A stretch of 64,000 nucleotides of DNA, from the NCBI RefSeq assembly GCF_007858285.1, contig NZ_VFIL01000008.1:1-64000 (forward strand), written 5' to 3'. A program made the translations under genes and the position numbers. Shown one piece after another: positions 39,303-47,964 of the stretch (position 1 is its first letter; every line of letters begins with the position of its first letter). This DNA is from Pseudomonas brenneri (GTDB taxonomy: Bacteria; Pseudomonadota; Gammaproteobacteria; Pseudomonadales; Pseudomonadaceae). The notes under the pieces were generated by a model that worked only from the letters and a program-made list of their open reading frames with translations, was not told the origin of the DNA and did not search any database.

Positions 39303-41219
39303 TCAGACCCGGAAGCGGCCAACCAGCGTCTGCAGATGGGTACCCAGGCGTGCCAGTTCGGTACTGGAGGCGGCGGTCTCTTCACTGGCCGCAGCGGTCT
39401 GCTCGGACACATCACGTACGTTCAACACACTGCGGTTGATCTCCTCGGCCACGGCGCTCTGCTGCTCGGCGGCGGTCGCGATCTGCTGGTTCATCGCCTG
39501 GATCGCCGAGACCGTGCGAGTGATGTTTTCCAGGGCATGGCCAGCACGGCGGGTCAGTTCGACACTGCTGTCGGTAAGGTCCCGGCTGTTGTCCATGATG
39601 GTAGCGACCTGCTGGGTCCCGCTTTGCAGGCCGACGATCAACTCTTCGATTTCCTCGGTGGACTTCTGCGTGCGTTGCGCCAAGCTGCGTACTTCATCGG
39701 CCACCACCGCGAACCCACGTCCGGCCTCCCCGGCACGCGCCGCTTCAATGGCGGCGTTGAGGGCCAGCAGGTTGGTTTGCTGGGCCACGGACTTGATCAC
39801 GTCCAGCACACTGCCGATCTTGTCGCTTTCGCGCTTGAGATGGCCCATGGCCTCGGTGGAGTTGCCGACTTCACCGGCCAGGCGTTCGATCTGGGCGATG
39901 GCTTCGCCGACCACCCTGTCACCTTCGCGGGCCTGTTGGTCGGCGGCGACGGCAGCCTCGGAGGCTTCCTCGGCATTGCGCGCCACTTCCTGCACGGTGG
40001 CGGCCATTTCGTTCATTGCGGTGGCCACCTGGTCGGTCTCGACCTTCTGGCTGTTGACCCCGGCGCTGGTCTGTTCGGTCACCGCCGACAACTCTTCGGC
40101 GGCGCTGGCGATTTGGGTCACACCGTCGCTGATCCCGCCGATTAGGTCGCGCAGGCCCATGGTCATGCTTTGCATGGCGCGCTGCAGTTGGCCCAGTTCG
40201 TCCTGGCGTTGCGACACCAGGTCGTGGGTCAGATCACCAGCGGCGACGCGCTCGGCGACCTTGAGGGTCTGGCTCAATGGGATCACGATCTGCCGGGTAA
40301 TCGCCCAGGCGGCGAACAAGCCGAAAGCCAGGGCCAGGGCGGTCGCCAGGATCAGCAGTTGCTTGGCTTGTGCGGCATCGTTGTCACGGACCACGGTTTG
40401 CGAAACAGTGAGTTTCTTGCTGTGATCGAACAGCAGGTCGCCTTGTTCGGCCATGGCCTTGAGGGCCGCAGCGCTGGCCACCTGGGAGTCGCGGAACTGG
40501 CTGACAGCGGCAAGGTAGGCCTTGAGGGAGTCGCTGGCCTCTTGCAGGTTGGCGCTGTATTGCTCCGGCAGTTGACTGCGCAGGCTGTCGGCGTTCTTCA
40601 GGGCATTGGCGATGGCGTCCAGGGCCGGCTGTTCGGCTTCGGCCTTGGCGCTGTAGGTGTAGCCGCGCACCTGGAAGCGTGCCTGTTGGATCAACTTGCT
40701 CAAGTCGATCACGCTGTTGAATTGGCTGACGCTGTCACCTTGCAGCAGGTTTTTTTCGATTTCAGAGACCCGTGCAACGGCGTTGTCAGCTGTGGCGCCG
40801 AGTTTGCTGCGGGCATCTTCGCGGTGGGCGCCGGCCTGGACCATGGCGCTGAAGGACTGTTTGTACTTGGCGACGGCGGCCAGTTGCTCGTCGATCATGG
40901 CGACATCGGCCGGCTGCTCGATCTGGCTGCGTGCGGTTTTCAGGCCGCTGTCGAGCTTGTCCATTAGCTCGTTGACCAGTCCCGGGCCTTGTTCGCCACG
41001 ACGCATTTCATAGTCCAGGCGGGCCTGGCGCAGGTCTTTGGTCAGTTCATTTAGGCTGGAAATAAAGCCCAGTTTGTCGCCACGGCTGATCACGCCGCTC
41101 AGGCCCGTCCAGCCGGTGAACGTGATCAGGAGCGTGAGGACCAATACCAGGCCAAAGCCCATGCTCAGCTTGCGATTGACGCTTACATTTCCCAGTTTTT
41201 CAGCTAGCCAACGGTACAT
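39303..41219 (-). CDS. Methyl-accepting chemotaxis protein, HBM sensor (McpK/McpS-like)
   Basis: A 638-residue chemoreceptor. TM1 is at about 14-35. The HBM sensor (about 36-285) carries the family motifs LTKDLRQARLDYEMRRGE in the first module and LIQQARFQVRGYTYSAKAEA in the second. TM2, HAMP (ERVAAGDLTHDLVSQRQDEL) and the signalling domain with EAARAGEAGRGFAVVADEVR follow. HBM receptors such as McpS and McpK sense TCA-cycle organic acids (literature). From memory the P. aeruginosa gene next to rsmE-tatC at this locus is mcpK, so this may be its orthologue. ATG 41219 has AGGGGAG upstream. It diverges from nothing; a REPIN separates it from rsmE. Confidence 0.9.
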   Translation of the reverse strand: MYRWLAEKLGNVSVNRKLSMGFGLVLVLTLLITFTGWTGLSGVISRGDKLGFISSLNELTKDLRQARLDYEMRRGEQGPGLVNELMDKLDSGLKTARSQIEQPADVAMIDEQLAAVAKYKQSFSAMVQAGAHREDARSKLGATADNAVARVSEIEKNLLQGDSVSQFNSVIDLSKLIQQARFQVRGYTYSAKAEAEQPALDAIANALKNADSLRSQLPEQYSANLQEASDSLKAYLAAVSQFRDSQVASAAALKAMAEQGDLLFDHSKKLTVSQTVVRDNDAAQAKQLLILATALALAFGLFAAWAITRQIVIPLSQTLKVAERVAAGDLTHDLVSQRQDELGQLQRAMQSMTMGLRDLIGGISDGVTQIASAAEELSAVTEQTSAGVNSQKVETDQVATAMNEMAATVQEVARNAEEASEAAVAADQQAREGDRVVGEAIAQIERLAGEVGNSTEAMGHLKRESDKIGSVLDVIKSVAQQTNLLALNAAIEAARAGEAGRGFAVVADEVRSLAQRTQKSTEEIEELIVGLQSGTQQVATIMDNSRDLTDSSVELTRRAGHALENITRTVSAIQAMNQQIATAAEQQSAVAEEINRSVLNVRDVSEQTAAASEETAASSTELARLGTHLQTLVGRFRV

Positions 41220-41283
41220 GCGGTGAACTCCCCTGAACAAGGCTTGGACTTATTCAAAGGCTATCGGCACGTCAACGCGATTC

Positions 41284-41383
41284 TGTAGGAGCGAGCGTGC
41301 TCGCGAAAATCTTCAACGATAACGGGTGCGTGCTAAATGAACGCGTCGCTCTCAAGTTTTTCGCGAGCAAGCTCGCTCCTACA
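41284..41383. repeat. REPIN between rsmE and the chemoreceptor gene
   Basis: Arms TGTAGGAGCGAGCGTGCTCG and GCGAGCAAGCTCGCTCCTAC (one mismatch). The spacer CAACGATAACGGGTGCGTGC is similar to the reverse of the spacer of the REPIN at 8237. Confidence 0.9.
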
Positions 41384-41399
41384 GGAGATCTCAGTTTGG

Positions 41400-42107
41400 T
41401 CAGAAGAGGCGGGCCAGCAGGGCGGTGACGGCGGTTTCTACTCGCAGGATCCGCGCGCCCAGTTGCACCGGCTGCAAGCCGGCCTTGGCCAGCAAGTCCA
41501 CTTCGTAGGGAATCCAGCCACCCTCGGGGCCGATGGCCAGGGTCACCGGTTCATCGAGGCCGCGTGGGCAGGGCGGGTAATCGCCGGGATGCCCAACCAG
41601 GCCAAGGGTGCCCTGGGCCAGGGCGGGCAGGCGGTCTTCGACGAAGGGTTTGAAGCGCTTTTCGATGATGATTTCGGGCAGCACGGTATCGCGCGCCTGT
41701 TCCAGGCCGAGGATCAGTTGTTCGCGAACCGCTTCAGGCTCCAGGAACGGGGTCTGCCAGAAGCTTTTTTCAACCCTGTAGCTGTTGACCAGCACTACCC
41801 GCGGTACGCCCATGGAGGCTACGGTCTGCAATACCCGGCGCAGCATTTTCGGGCGCGGTAGGGCCAGCAGCAGGGTCAGCGGCAGTTTTACCGGTGGCGG
41901 CTGGTCGAGGCTGATTTGCAACTCGGCTTCGCCGGCGTCCAGGCGTAGCAACTGGGCATTGCCCATCAGCCCGCCAATGCGCCCGACACGCAGGCTGTCG
42001 CCGACCACCGCGCGATGGACTTCCTGCATGTGCACCAGGCGCCGGTCACGCAGGATCACCCGGTCGGCCGCGATAAAGTCGGCCTCCTCCAGTAGCAGCA
42101 GGTTCAC
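41400..42107 (-). CDS. rsmE: 16S rRNA (uracil(1498)-N3)-methyltransferase
   Basis: Methylates N3 of U1498 in 16S rRNA using S-adenosylmethionine. A 235-residue SPOUT-class enzyme with an N-terminal PUA-like region (about 1-70). The C-terminal trefoil-knot signature is LAIGPEGGWIPYEVDLL and ARILRVETAVTALLARLF. It starts at GTG, overlapping the tatC stop by 4 bases (GTGA), so it is translated as the tail of the tat operon. Confidence 0.95.
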   Translation of the reverse strand: MNLLLLEEADFIAADRVILRDRRLVHMQEVHRAVVGDSLRVGRIGGLMGNAQLLRLDAGEAELQISLDQPPPVKLPLTLLLALPRPKMLRRVLQTVASMGVPRVVLVNSYRVEKSFWQTPFLEPEAVREQLILGLEQARDTVLPEIIIEKRFKPFVEDRLPALAQGTLGLVGHPGDYPPCPRGLDEPVTLAIGPEGGWIPYEVDLLAKAGLQPVQLGARILRVETAVTALLARLF

Positions 42108-42895
42108 GGTTGCGTCGCTGGTGGCTGATCGTCGTCGGCGGGTTGATCATCCGGGTGCTCGCCACGCTTGCTCACCAGGCTGCCAAACAGGATGCCCACT
42201 TCAAACAGCATCCACATCGGCACGGCCAGCAGGGTTTGCGAGAAGATATCCGGCGGAGTCAGGATCATGCCGACCACAAAGCAGCCGATGATCACGTACG
42301 GGCGGATCTTGCGCAGGTATTTGACGTCGACCACGCCGATCCATACCAGCAGCACCACCGCCACCGGAATTTCGAAGGCCACGCCAAAGGCGAAGAACAG
42401 CGTCATCACGAAGTCGAGGTAGCTGGTGATGTCGGTCATCATCTCCACACCGGCCGGGGTGGCGGCGGCGAAGAATTTGAAGATCAGTGGGAATACCAGG
42501 AAGTAGGCGAACGCCATGCCGGTGTAGAACAGCATGATGCTCGACACCAGCAGCGGCACGGCGATGCGTTTTTCATGCTTGTACAGGCCAGGCGCGATAA
42601 AGCCCCAGATCTGGTGCAGGATCACCGGGATCGCCAAAAACAGCGAAACCATCATCGTCAGCTTGAGCGGCGTGAGGAACGGCGAGGACACGTCGGTGGC
42701 GATCATCGTCGCGCCTACCGGCAGGTACTCGCGCAGCGGCGTGGAGACGAAGGTGTAGATCTGCTGGGTGAAGGCAAACAACCCGGCGAAGATGACGAAG
42801 ATCGCCGCGACACACCGCAGCAGGCGGGTGCGCAACTCGGTGAGGTGCGAGACCAGCGGCATATGCTGGTCGTTTTCCGGTTTATCAGCGCTCAT
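42104..42895 (-). CDS. tatC: Sec-independent protein translocase TatC
   Basis: A 263-residue inner-membrane receptor for twin-arginine signal peptides, with six hydrophobic helices. Hallmarks: MPLVSHLTELRTRLLRCVAA at the N-terminus, the first periplasmic loop with TPLREYLPVG, FLTPLKLTMMVSLFLAIPVI and FAFGVAFEIPVAVVLLVWIG, and the conserved DIFSQTLLAVPMWMLFEVGI near the end. The long acidic tail (QPADDDQPPATQP) is typical of pseudomonads. ATG overlaps the tatB stop by 4 bases. Confidence 0.97.
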   Translation of the reverse strand: MSADKPENDQHMPLVSHLTELRTRLLRCVAAIFVIFAGLFAFTQQIYTFVSTPLREYLPVGATMIATDVSSPFLTPLKLTMMVSLFLAIPVILHQIWGFIAPGLYKHEKRIAVPLLVSSIMLFYTGMAFAYFLVFPLIFKFFAAATPAGVEMMTDITSYLDFVMTLFFAFGVAFEIPVAVVLLVWIGVVDVKYLRKIRPYVIIGCFVVGMILTPPDIFSQTLLAVPMWMLFEVGILFGSLVSKRGEHPDDQPADDDQPPATQP

Positions 42896-43293
42896 GGGGC
42901 TCGCGGCGGCAATGTAGGATCGTGGGGCGCGGGCGACGCGGTGGGCGCCGGTGCCGGTTCTGTCGAGGGTGCGGCGGGCGCTGCGGGGTCAACCACTGGC
43001 GCAATGCTCTGTTCGGCCACCGGCTCAACGGGTCTCGGTGCCTGTTGCTGGGGCGAGAGGATTTTTCGCGCTTCCTGCTCCAGGGACAGAATGTGTTCGT
43101 TGTGCAACTGCCGGCGGATTTCGTCGGCGCCGATTTCCCGTTCAACTTCCTGCTTGATGGCGTTGAAACTGCGTTTCAGGCGCCCGACCCACAGGCCGGC
43201 CGTGCGTGCCGCGCCAGGCAGGCGTTCGGGGCCCAGCACCAGCAAGGCGACGAGGCCGACGAGCAGCAGTTCAGAGAAGCTGATACCAAACAT
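42892..43293 (-). CDS. tatB: Sec-independent protein translocase TatB
   Basis: A 133-residue Tat component. The N-terminal membrane helix MFGISFSELLLVGLVALLVL is followed by the G-P-E-R-L-P hinge and an amphipathic/coiled helix (about 25-80). The C-terminal tail is Pro/Ala-rich (about 85-133) and low in complexity. TatB partners TatC in recognising folded Tat substrates. Located between tatA (10-base gap) and tatC (4-base overlap). Confidence 0.95.
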   Translation of the reverse strand: MFGISFSELLLVGLVALLVLGPERLPGAARTAGLWVGRLKRSFNAIKQEVEREIGADEIRRQLHNEHILSLEQEARKILSPQQQAPRPVEPVAEQSIAPVVDPAAPAAPSTEPAPAPTASPAPHDPTLPPRAP

Positions 43294-43303
43294 TAGTCAG
43301 TGC

Positions 43304-43579
43304 TCACGAGTCTTTGCGGGACGGCTCTTCGACTTTCTCGGCCTGCACGTCGAAGGTGCGACGTTCAGTGATCGGCTGTGCGGCCTGCGGGTGTACAGGC
43401 TGCGCCGGTGGCACCGGGTTGGCGGTGTCGGCCGGTTTTTCGTCGTCGTTCATGGCCTTGCGAAAGCCCTTGATGGATTCGCCGACGTCAGTGCCCAGGT
43501 TTTTCAGTTTCTTGGTGCCGAACACCAGTACGACCACGACGAGAATAACAACCCAGTGTTTCCAGTCAAAAATGCCCAT
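43304..43579 (-). CDS. tatA: Sec-independent protein translocase TatA
   Basis: A 91-residue pore-forming Tat component. The membrane helix WKHWVVILVVVVLVFGTKKL contains the conserved F-G hinge, followed by an amphipathic helix (LKNLGTDVGESIKGFRKAMN) and a polar tail. ATG 43579 (MGIFDWKHW) with GAGGAAG at spacing 6 is chosen over an upstream in-frame start. First gene of tatABC, 28 bases after hisE on the same strand, so it may be read from the his/ubi unit as well. Confidence 0.95.
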   Translation of the reverse strand: MGIFDWKHWVVILVVVVLVFGTKKLKNLGTDVGESIKGFRKAMNDDEKPADTANPVPPAQPVHPQAAQPITERRTFDVQAEKVEEPSRKDS

Positions 43580-43607
43580 GCTGCACTTCCTCAAGTCAAA
43601 AAGTTAT

Positions 43608-43940
43608 TCAGGCGGACGGGCGCGAGGCCTTTTCGGCGTGCCCGGACAAGCCGAAGCGACGGTCCAGTTCATCCAGTACGGCCTGTGGGTGCTGCCCCAG
43701 TTGGGCGAGCATGACCAGGCTATGGAACCACAAGTCGGCGGTCTCATAGATTACATCGCTGTAATCGCCGCTGATTTGCGCATCCTTGGCGGCGATGATG
43801 GTCTCGACGGATTCTTCGCCGAGTTTTTCCAGAATCTTGTTCAGGCCCTTGTGGTACAGGCTGGCGACATAAGAGCTGTCGGCGTCCGCACCTTTGCGGT
43901 CCTCCAGCACCTGGGCCACACGGTTCAGGGTATCGCTCAT
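43608..43940 (-). CDS. hisE: Phosphoribosyl-ATP pyrophosphatase
   Basis: Second step of histidine biosynthesis (PR-ATP to PR-AMP). A 110-residue all-alpha MazG-like enzyme with DTLNRVAQVLEDRK, KGLNKILEKLGEESVETIIA (the E-E-x-x-E metal motif) and DLWFHSLVMLAQLG. Separate from hisI, as in other pseudomonads, rather than fused. ATG 43940 has AGGACA upstream; it lies 2 bases after the hisI stop. Confidence 0.96.
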   Translation of the reverse strand: MSDTLNRVAQVLEDRKGADADSSYVASLYHKGLNKILEKLGEESVETIIAAKDAQISGDYSDVIYETADLWFHSLVMLAQLGQHPQAVLDELDRRFGLSGHAEKASRPSA

Positions 43941-43942
43941 GT

Positions 43943-44335
43943 TCAATGTCCTGCCGAGTAAATAGCGTGCGGGTCTTTGAGCACCGGCTCGACGGTTTTC
44001 CATGCGCCGTTCTCGAACACGCGGTAGAAGCAGCTGTGACGGCCGGTATGGCAGGCGATGTCGCCGATCTGCTCGACCATCAGCACGATCACATCAGCGT
44101 CGCAGTCCAGGCGCATTTCGTGCAGTTTTTGCACATGCCCGGACTCTTCGCCCTTGCGCCACAGTTTGCCACGGGAACGTGACCAGTAGATGGCACGCTG
44201 CTCAGCGGCAGTCAGGCTCAAGGCCTCGCGGTTCATCCAGGCCATCATCAGGATGCGCCCGGTCTTGTGGTCCTGGGCAATGGCCGGCACCAGGCCGTCG
44301 CTGTCCCATTTGATCTCGTCCAGCCAGTCTTTCAT
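43943..44335 (-). CDS. hisI: Phosphoribosyl-AMP cyclohydrolase
   Basis: Third step of histidine biosynthesis (opens the adenine ring of PR-AMP). A 130-residue Zn-dependent enzyme: W-x-x-x-x-x-x-x-LVPAIAQDHKTGRILMMAWM, YWSRSRGKLWRKGEESGHVQ, LRDCDAD-like metal site LDCDADVIVL and the Zn Cys pair in DIACHTGRHSCFYR. ATG 44335 preceded by CGGAGTCGAAG. Together with hisE it forms a biosynthetic pair lying in the same window as the histidine-degradation genes. Confidence 0.97.
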   Translation of the reverse strand: MKDWLDEIKWDSDGLVPAIAQDHKTGRILMMAWMNREALSLTAAEQRAIYWSRSRGKLWRKGEESGHVQKLHEMRLDCDADVIVLMVEQIGDIACHTGRHSCFYRVFENGAWKTVEPVLKDPHAIYSAGH

Positions 44336-44399
44336 CTTCGACTCCGACAACCGTGCGCTAGCCGCTCCGGCGATGTGCAACAGTGTATAGCCGCGCGGG

Positions 44400-46004
44400 C
44401 TATCGACGCACGACCAGATAAAGGCCTACGGCGACCATGATGCCCGCTGGCCAGTAACTCAGGTCGGTCAATGGCCCACCGGCCGCGAGTACCGCGCCAC
44501 CGCCCAGGTGCGCCGCGCCGAGCAGGCGCAGGAACCAGTCGTCCTTGCGCCGGTGCCACGGCGGCGCCGGGTCCTTGGCGTGGGGCTGGGACATGCGCTC
44601 CAGCAGATCGCGGGTCATGTTGGCCAGGTGCGGCAGTTGCTCGACCTGGCTTTGCAGGTTACCCAGCAGGGTTTTCGGGCTGACGCGTTCGCGCATCCAG
44701 CGTTCGAGGAACGGCTGCGCGGTGTTCCACAGGTCCAGGTCCGGGTACAGCTGGCGGCCCAGGCCTTCGATATTGAGCAGGGTCTTCTGCAATAGCACCA
44801 ACTGCGGCTGCACTTCCATATTGAAGCGTCGCGCAGTCTGGAACAGGCGCATCAGTACCTGGCCGAAGGAAATATCTTTTAACGGTTTTTCGAAAATCGG
44901 CTCGCACACGGTGCGGATCGCCGCCTCGAATTCGTTGAGTTTGGTTTCGGCCGGCACCCAGCCCGAATCGATGTGCAACTGCGCCACGCGGCGGTAATCA
45001 CGCTTGAAAAAGGCAAACAGGTTGCGCGCCAGGTAGTCCTGGTCCTCGGGCGTGAGGCTGCCGACGATGCCGCAGTCGATCGCGATGTATTGCGGGCTCC
45101 ATGGGTTCACCGTGCTGACGAAGATGTTGCCGGGGTGCATGTCGGCATGGAAGAAGCTGTCGCGAAACACCTGGGTGAAGAAAATCTCCACACCGCGCTC
45201 GGCCAGCATCTTCATGTCGGTGCGCTGGTCGGCCAGGGTTGCCAGGTCCGTGACCTGCACCCCGTAGATACGCTCCATCACCAGCACTTTGGGCCGGCAC
45301 CAGTCCCAATAGACCTGCGGCACGTACAGCAGCGGCGAACCCTCGAAGTTGCGCTTGAGCTGGCTGGCGTTGGCCGCCTCGCGCAACAGGTCGAGTTCGT
45401 CGTAGATGGTTTTTTCGTAGTCGGCGACCACATCCACCGGGTGCAGCAGGCGCGCATCGGCAGAGAAGCGCTCGGCGGCACGGGCGAGGATGAACAGCCA
45501 CGCGAGGTCCTGGCCGATGATCGGCTTGAGGCCGGGGCGGATCACCTTCACCACTACTTCTTCGCCGGTTTTCAGTTGGGCGGCGTGTACCTGGGCGACC
45601 GAGGCCGAGGCCAGGGGTTCGACATCGAAACGGCTGAACACGTCGCTGATTTTCTTGCCCAACTGCTCTTCGATCAGCCTCATCGACTGCTGGGAGTCGA
45701 ACGGCGGCACGCGGTCCTGCAGCAGCATCAGTTCGTCGGCGATGTCTTCGGGCAGCAAATCGCGGCGAGTGGACAGGATCTGCCCGAACTTGATGAAGAT
45801 CGGCCCCAGGTCCTGCAAGGCCAGGCGCAGGCGCGCGCCACGGCTCAGGTCCAGGGTCTTGCGCGGGAACCAGCGCCACGGCAGCACATAGCGCACAGCC
45901 AGCAGAAACCACGGCAGCGGCAGGGCGAACAGCAGGTCATCGAGGCGGTAGCGGATGACGACGCGTTGGATACGAAACAGACGGCGGACGGCGAGCAGCT
46001 TCAT
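44400..46004 (-). CDS. ubiB: Ubiquinone biosynthesis protein UbiB (atypical kinase)
   Basis: A 534-residue ABC1/ADCK-family protein needed for ubiquinone assembly, peripheral to the inner membrane. The K-x-G-Q motif characteristic of UbiB is in FIKFGQILSTRRDLLP. The Ala-rich nucleotide loop is in EPLASASVAQVHAAQLKTGE, and the kinase-like catalytic Asp is in FFHADMHPGNIFV with DCGIVG. Two hydrophobic helices close the C-terminus (about 488-534). ATGA overlap with ubiJ indicates coupling. Confidence 0.95.
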   Translation of the reverse strand: MKLLAVRRLFRIQRVVIRYRLDDLLFALPLPWFLLAVRYVLPWRWFPRKTLDLSRGARLRLALQDLGPIFIKFGQILSTRRDLLPEDIADELMLLQDRVPPFDSQQSMRLIEEQLGKKISDVFSRFDVEPLASASVAQVHAAQLKTGEEVVVKVIRPGLKPIIGQDLAWLFILARAAERFSADARLLHPVDVVADYEKTIYDELDLLREAANASQLKRNFEGSPLLYVPQVYWDWCRPKVLVMERIYGVQVTDLATLADQRTDMKMLAERGVEIFFTQVFRDSFFHADMHPGNIFVSTVNPWSPQYIAIDCGIVGSLTPEDQDYLARNLFAFFKRDYRRVAQLHIDSGWVPAETKLNEFEAAIRTVCEPIFEKPLKDISFGQVLMRLFQTARRFNMEVQPQLVLLQKTLLNIEGLGRQLYPDLDLWNTAQPFLERWMRERVSPKTLLGNLQSQVEQLPHLANMTRDLLERMSQPHAKDPAPPWHRRKDDWFLRLLGAAHLGGGAVLAAGGPLTDLSYWPAGIMVAVGLYLVVRR

Positions 46005-46624
46005 GCGTTATCGCTTGGATCAAGGGAGCGGCTCAGACGCTCGAAGCGCGCCTCAAGCCGTTCCAGGTCAAGTTTGGCCTGGTCGAGTTCACGAAAGCGC
46101 GCTTCGGCTTCCCGTTGTCCGACAAGGGTGCGCGATTCTTCGCTCAGGTATTCGGCGAGGTTCTGGTTGAGGCTGGCGAAACCCTGCTGGTACCAGCGCG
46201 AGCGGCTGCGCAGGTGGCCGCTGATCAACTGGGTGGCCACCGGGCCGAGCCAGCGGGATAGCTCGTATTCCCAGTCCAGCTCCAGGTCTTGCAGCACGGC
46301 GGCCAGGTCCATCAGCACCGCGCTGTCGCCTTCAAGGGTCACGTCCGGACCGTGCAGGATCGCGGTCTTGTCCCGGCTCAAGGCCAGGCGCAGCAGGCTG
46401 GCCGCCGGCGCGCGCAGGGTACAGTCGGCCTCGGCGGCCCAGTGCGCTGCCAGCATAAGGCCTTCATCGCTGGGCAGGATAAACAGCTGCAAGGCCGGGC
46501 TGGTGCAATCGACGGCAATGATCTTGCCGTTCAGGTGCGCCAGCCGCGCCAGGGCGGTGCTGTCCAGGCGCAGGACACGATTGAGGCCGTGTTCGACGCT
46601 GGCGAGAAGGCCCGAGAGCAACAT
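46001..46624 (-). CDS. ubiJ: Ubiquinone biosynthesis accessory factor UbiJ (SCP2 domain)
   Basis: A 207-residue protein with an N-terminal SCP2-like lipid-binding domain (about 1-120: MLLSGLLASVEHGLNRVLRL, DGEDSAVLMDLA-type core). The C-terminal helical/coiled region (about 155-207) is rich in Glu, Arg and Leu (EAEARFRELDQAKLDLERLE). UbiJ binds ubiquinone precursors and organises the soluble Ubi complex with UbiK (literature). It sits between ubiE (1-base overlap) and ubiB (4-base overlap), the canonical ubiEJB order. Confidence 0.92.
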   Translation of the reverse strand: MLLSGLLASVEHGLNRVLRLDSTALARLAHLNGKIIAVDCTSPALQLFILPSDEGLMLAAHWAAEADCTLRAPAASLLRLALSRDKTAILHGPDVTLEGDSAVLMDLAAVLQDLELDWEYELSRWLGPVATQLISGHLRSRSRWYQQGFASLNQNLAEYLSEESRTLVGQREAEARFRELDQAKLDLERLEARFERLSRSLDPSDNA

Positions 46625-47394
46625 CAGGGCTTGATGCCGCGGTGCAGGGCAACGATGCCGGAGGTCATGTTGTGGTAGGTCACGCGGTCGAAACCGGCCT
46701 CTACCATCATCGACTTCAGGGTTTCCTGGTTGGGGTGCATGCGGATCGATTCGGCCAGGTAGCGATAGCTCTCGGCATCATTGGTGATCAGCTTGCCCAT
46801 CAACGGCATGAAGGCGAACGAGTAAGTGTCGTAGACCTTGGACATCAGCGCGTTGGTCGGTTTGGAGAACTCCAGCACCAGCAGGCGACCGCCCGGCTTG
46901 AGCACGCGCAGCATCGAACGCAGCGCATCTTCCTTGTGAGTCACGTTGCGCAGGCCAAAGGCAATGGTCACGCAGTCGAAATGGTTGTCCGGGAACGGCA
47001 GCTTTTCAGCGTCGGCCTGGACGAACTCGATATTGCCCGCCACGCCCTTGTCCAGCAGGCGGTCGCGACCGACCTTGAGCATCGAGCCGTTGATGTCGGC
47101 CAATACCACCTGGCCGGTGGGGCCAACCAGCTTGGAGAACTTGGCCGCCAGGTCGCCCGTGCCACCGGCGATATCCAGCACGCGGTTGCCGGTGCGTACG
47201 CCGGACAATTCGATGGTGAAACGCTTCCACAGGCGGTGCATGCCGCCCGACAGCACGTCGTTCATCAAGTCGTACTTGGCGGCCACGGAGTGGAACACCT
47301 CAGCGACTTTTTCCGCTTTCTGGCTTTCCGGGACGTTCTTGAAGCCGAAGTGAGTGGTGGGTTCGGCATCGCTGCCTTTGCGCTGATCAGTCAT
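46624..47394 (-). CDS. ubiE: Ubiquinone/menaquinone C-methyltransferase UbiE
   Basis: SAM-dependent C-methylation of the demethoxy-ubiquinol ring. 256 residues, the standard length. THFGFKNVPESQKAEKVAEV at the N-terminus, SAM motif I VLDIAGGTGDLAAKF, the UbiE signature YDLMNDVLSGGMHRLWKR, and the C-terminal YHNMTSGIVALHRGIKP. ATG 47394 gives the family start; the open frame to 47457 adds 21 unrelated residues. First gene of the ubiEJB set, divergent from the PHA-system gene at 47551. Confidence 0.96.
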   Translation of the reverse strand: MTDQRKGSDAEPTTHFGFKNVPESQKAEKVAEVFHSVAAKYDLMNDVLSGGMHRLWKRFTIELSGVRTGNRVLDIAGGTGDLAAKFSKLVGPTGQVVLADINGSMLKVGRDRLLDKGVAGNIEFVQADAEKLPFPDNHFDCVTIAFGLRNVTHKEDALRSMLRVLKPGGRLLVLEFSKPTNALMSKVYDTYSFAFMPLMGKLITNDAESYRYLAESIRMHPNQETLKSMMVEAGFDRVTYHNMTSGIVALHRGIKP

Positions 47395-47550
47395 ATCGCT
47401 GTCACCAAAAGAGAATGCGGGACATTCTAATCCCCAAGGCATGCTTTGTCTTGGCAAGGCTGAAGGTAAGATAGGTGGCCGCCGAGACCTTTTGCCGCAT
47501 GGCGGGTGAGCAGGGTGCTCAATACGTCTCTATAACGAGGAGTCATTCAA

Positions 47551-47826
47551 ATGGCCCGCATACAGATTGAACGTGCCCACGCACTGGGTAAGGAAGCTGC
47601 CAGGGCGAAAGCCGAGAAGTTGGCACATAAACTCAAGGAACAATATGGCCTGGAACCGTCGTGGTCCGGCGATACGCTGAACCTCAAGCGCTCCGGCGTC
47701 AAAGGCACATTGAAAGTGGCCGAGGACTCTTTAAGGATCGAGGTGGAACTGGGCCTGTTGATGTCCGCCATGAGTGGCACCATCAAGTCCGAAATCGAGA
47801 AGGCCCTGGATAAGGCGCTGGCCTGA
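47551..47826 (+). CDS. Polyhydroxyalkanoic acid system family protein (PHA_gran_rgn)
   Basis: A 91-residue protein of the putative PHA system family: MARIQIERAHALGKEAARAK, EKLAHKLKEQYGLEPSWSGD, TLNLKRSGVKGTLKVAEDSL and a C-terminal helix ending EIEKALDKALA. This family is consistently found beside pha or ubi genes and was named from that association; its function is not established. ATG is preceded by CGAGGAG. It is divergent from ubiE and 138 bases upstream of phaI on the same strand. Confidence 0.88.
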   Translation: MARIQIERAHALGKEAARAKAEKLAHKLKEQYGLEPSWSGDTLNLKRSGVKGTLKVAEDSLRIEVELGLLMSAMSGTIKSEIEKALDKALA

Positions 47827-47860
47827 TCTGCGACCGCGCGCCGCATCGAGTGCAGGTCGA

Positions 47861-47890
47861 TTGCGCAGTTCTTAGGGTGCCGATTCTAAT
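47861..47890 (+). promoter_or_regulatory. Candidate sigma-70 promoter of phaI-phaF
   Basis: TTGCGC, 18 bases, TCTAAT, located 75-104 bases upstream of the phaI start in an otherwise gene-free 138-base gap. Moderate consensus match. No copy of the palindrome found before phaC1 was seen here. Confidence 0.4.
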
Positions 47891-47964
47891 TTTTCTCCCT
47901 ACTTTGTACTCAGCCCTCAACTCCTGTGGGCAGTTCCTCCACCCTTTTATGCGTGAGGTGCACC

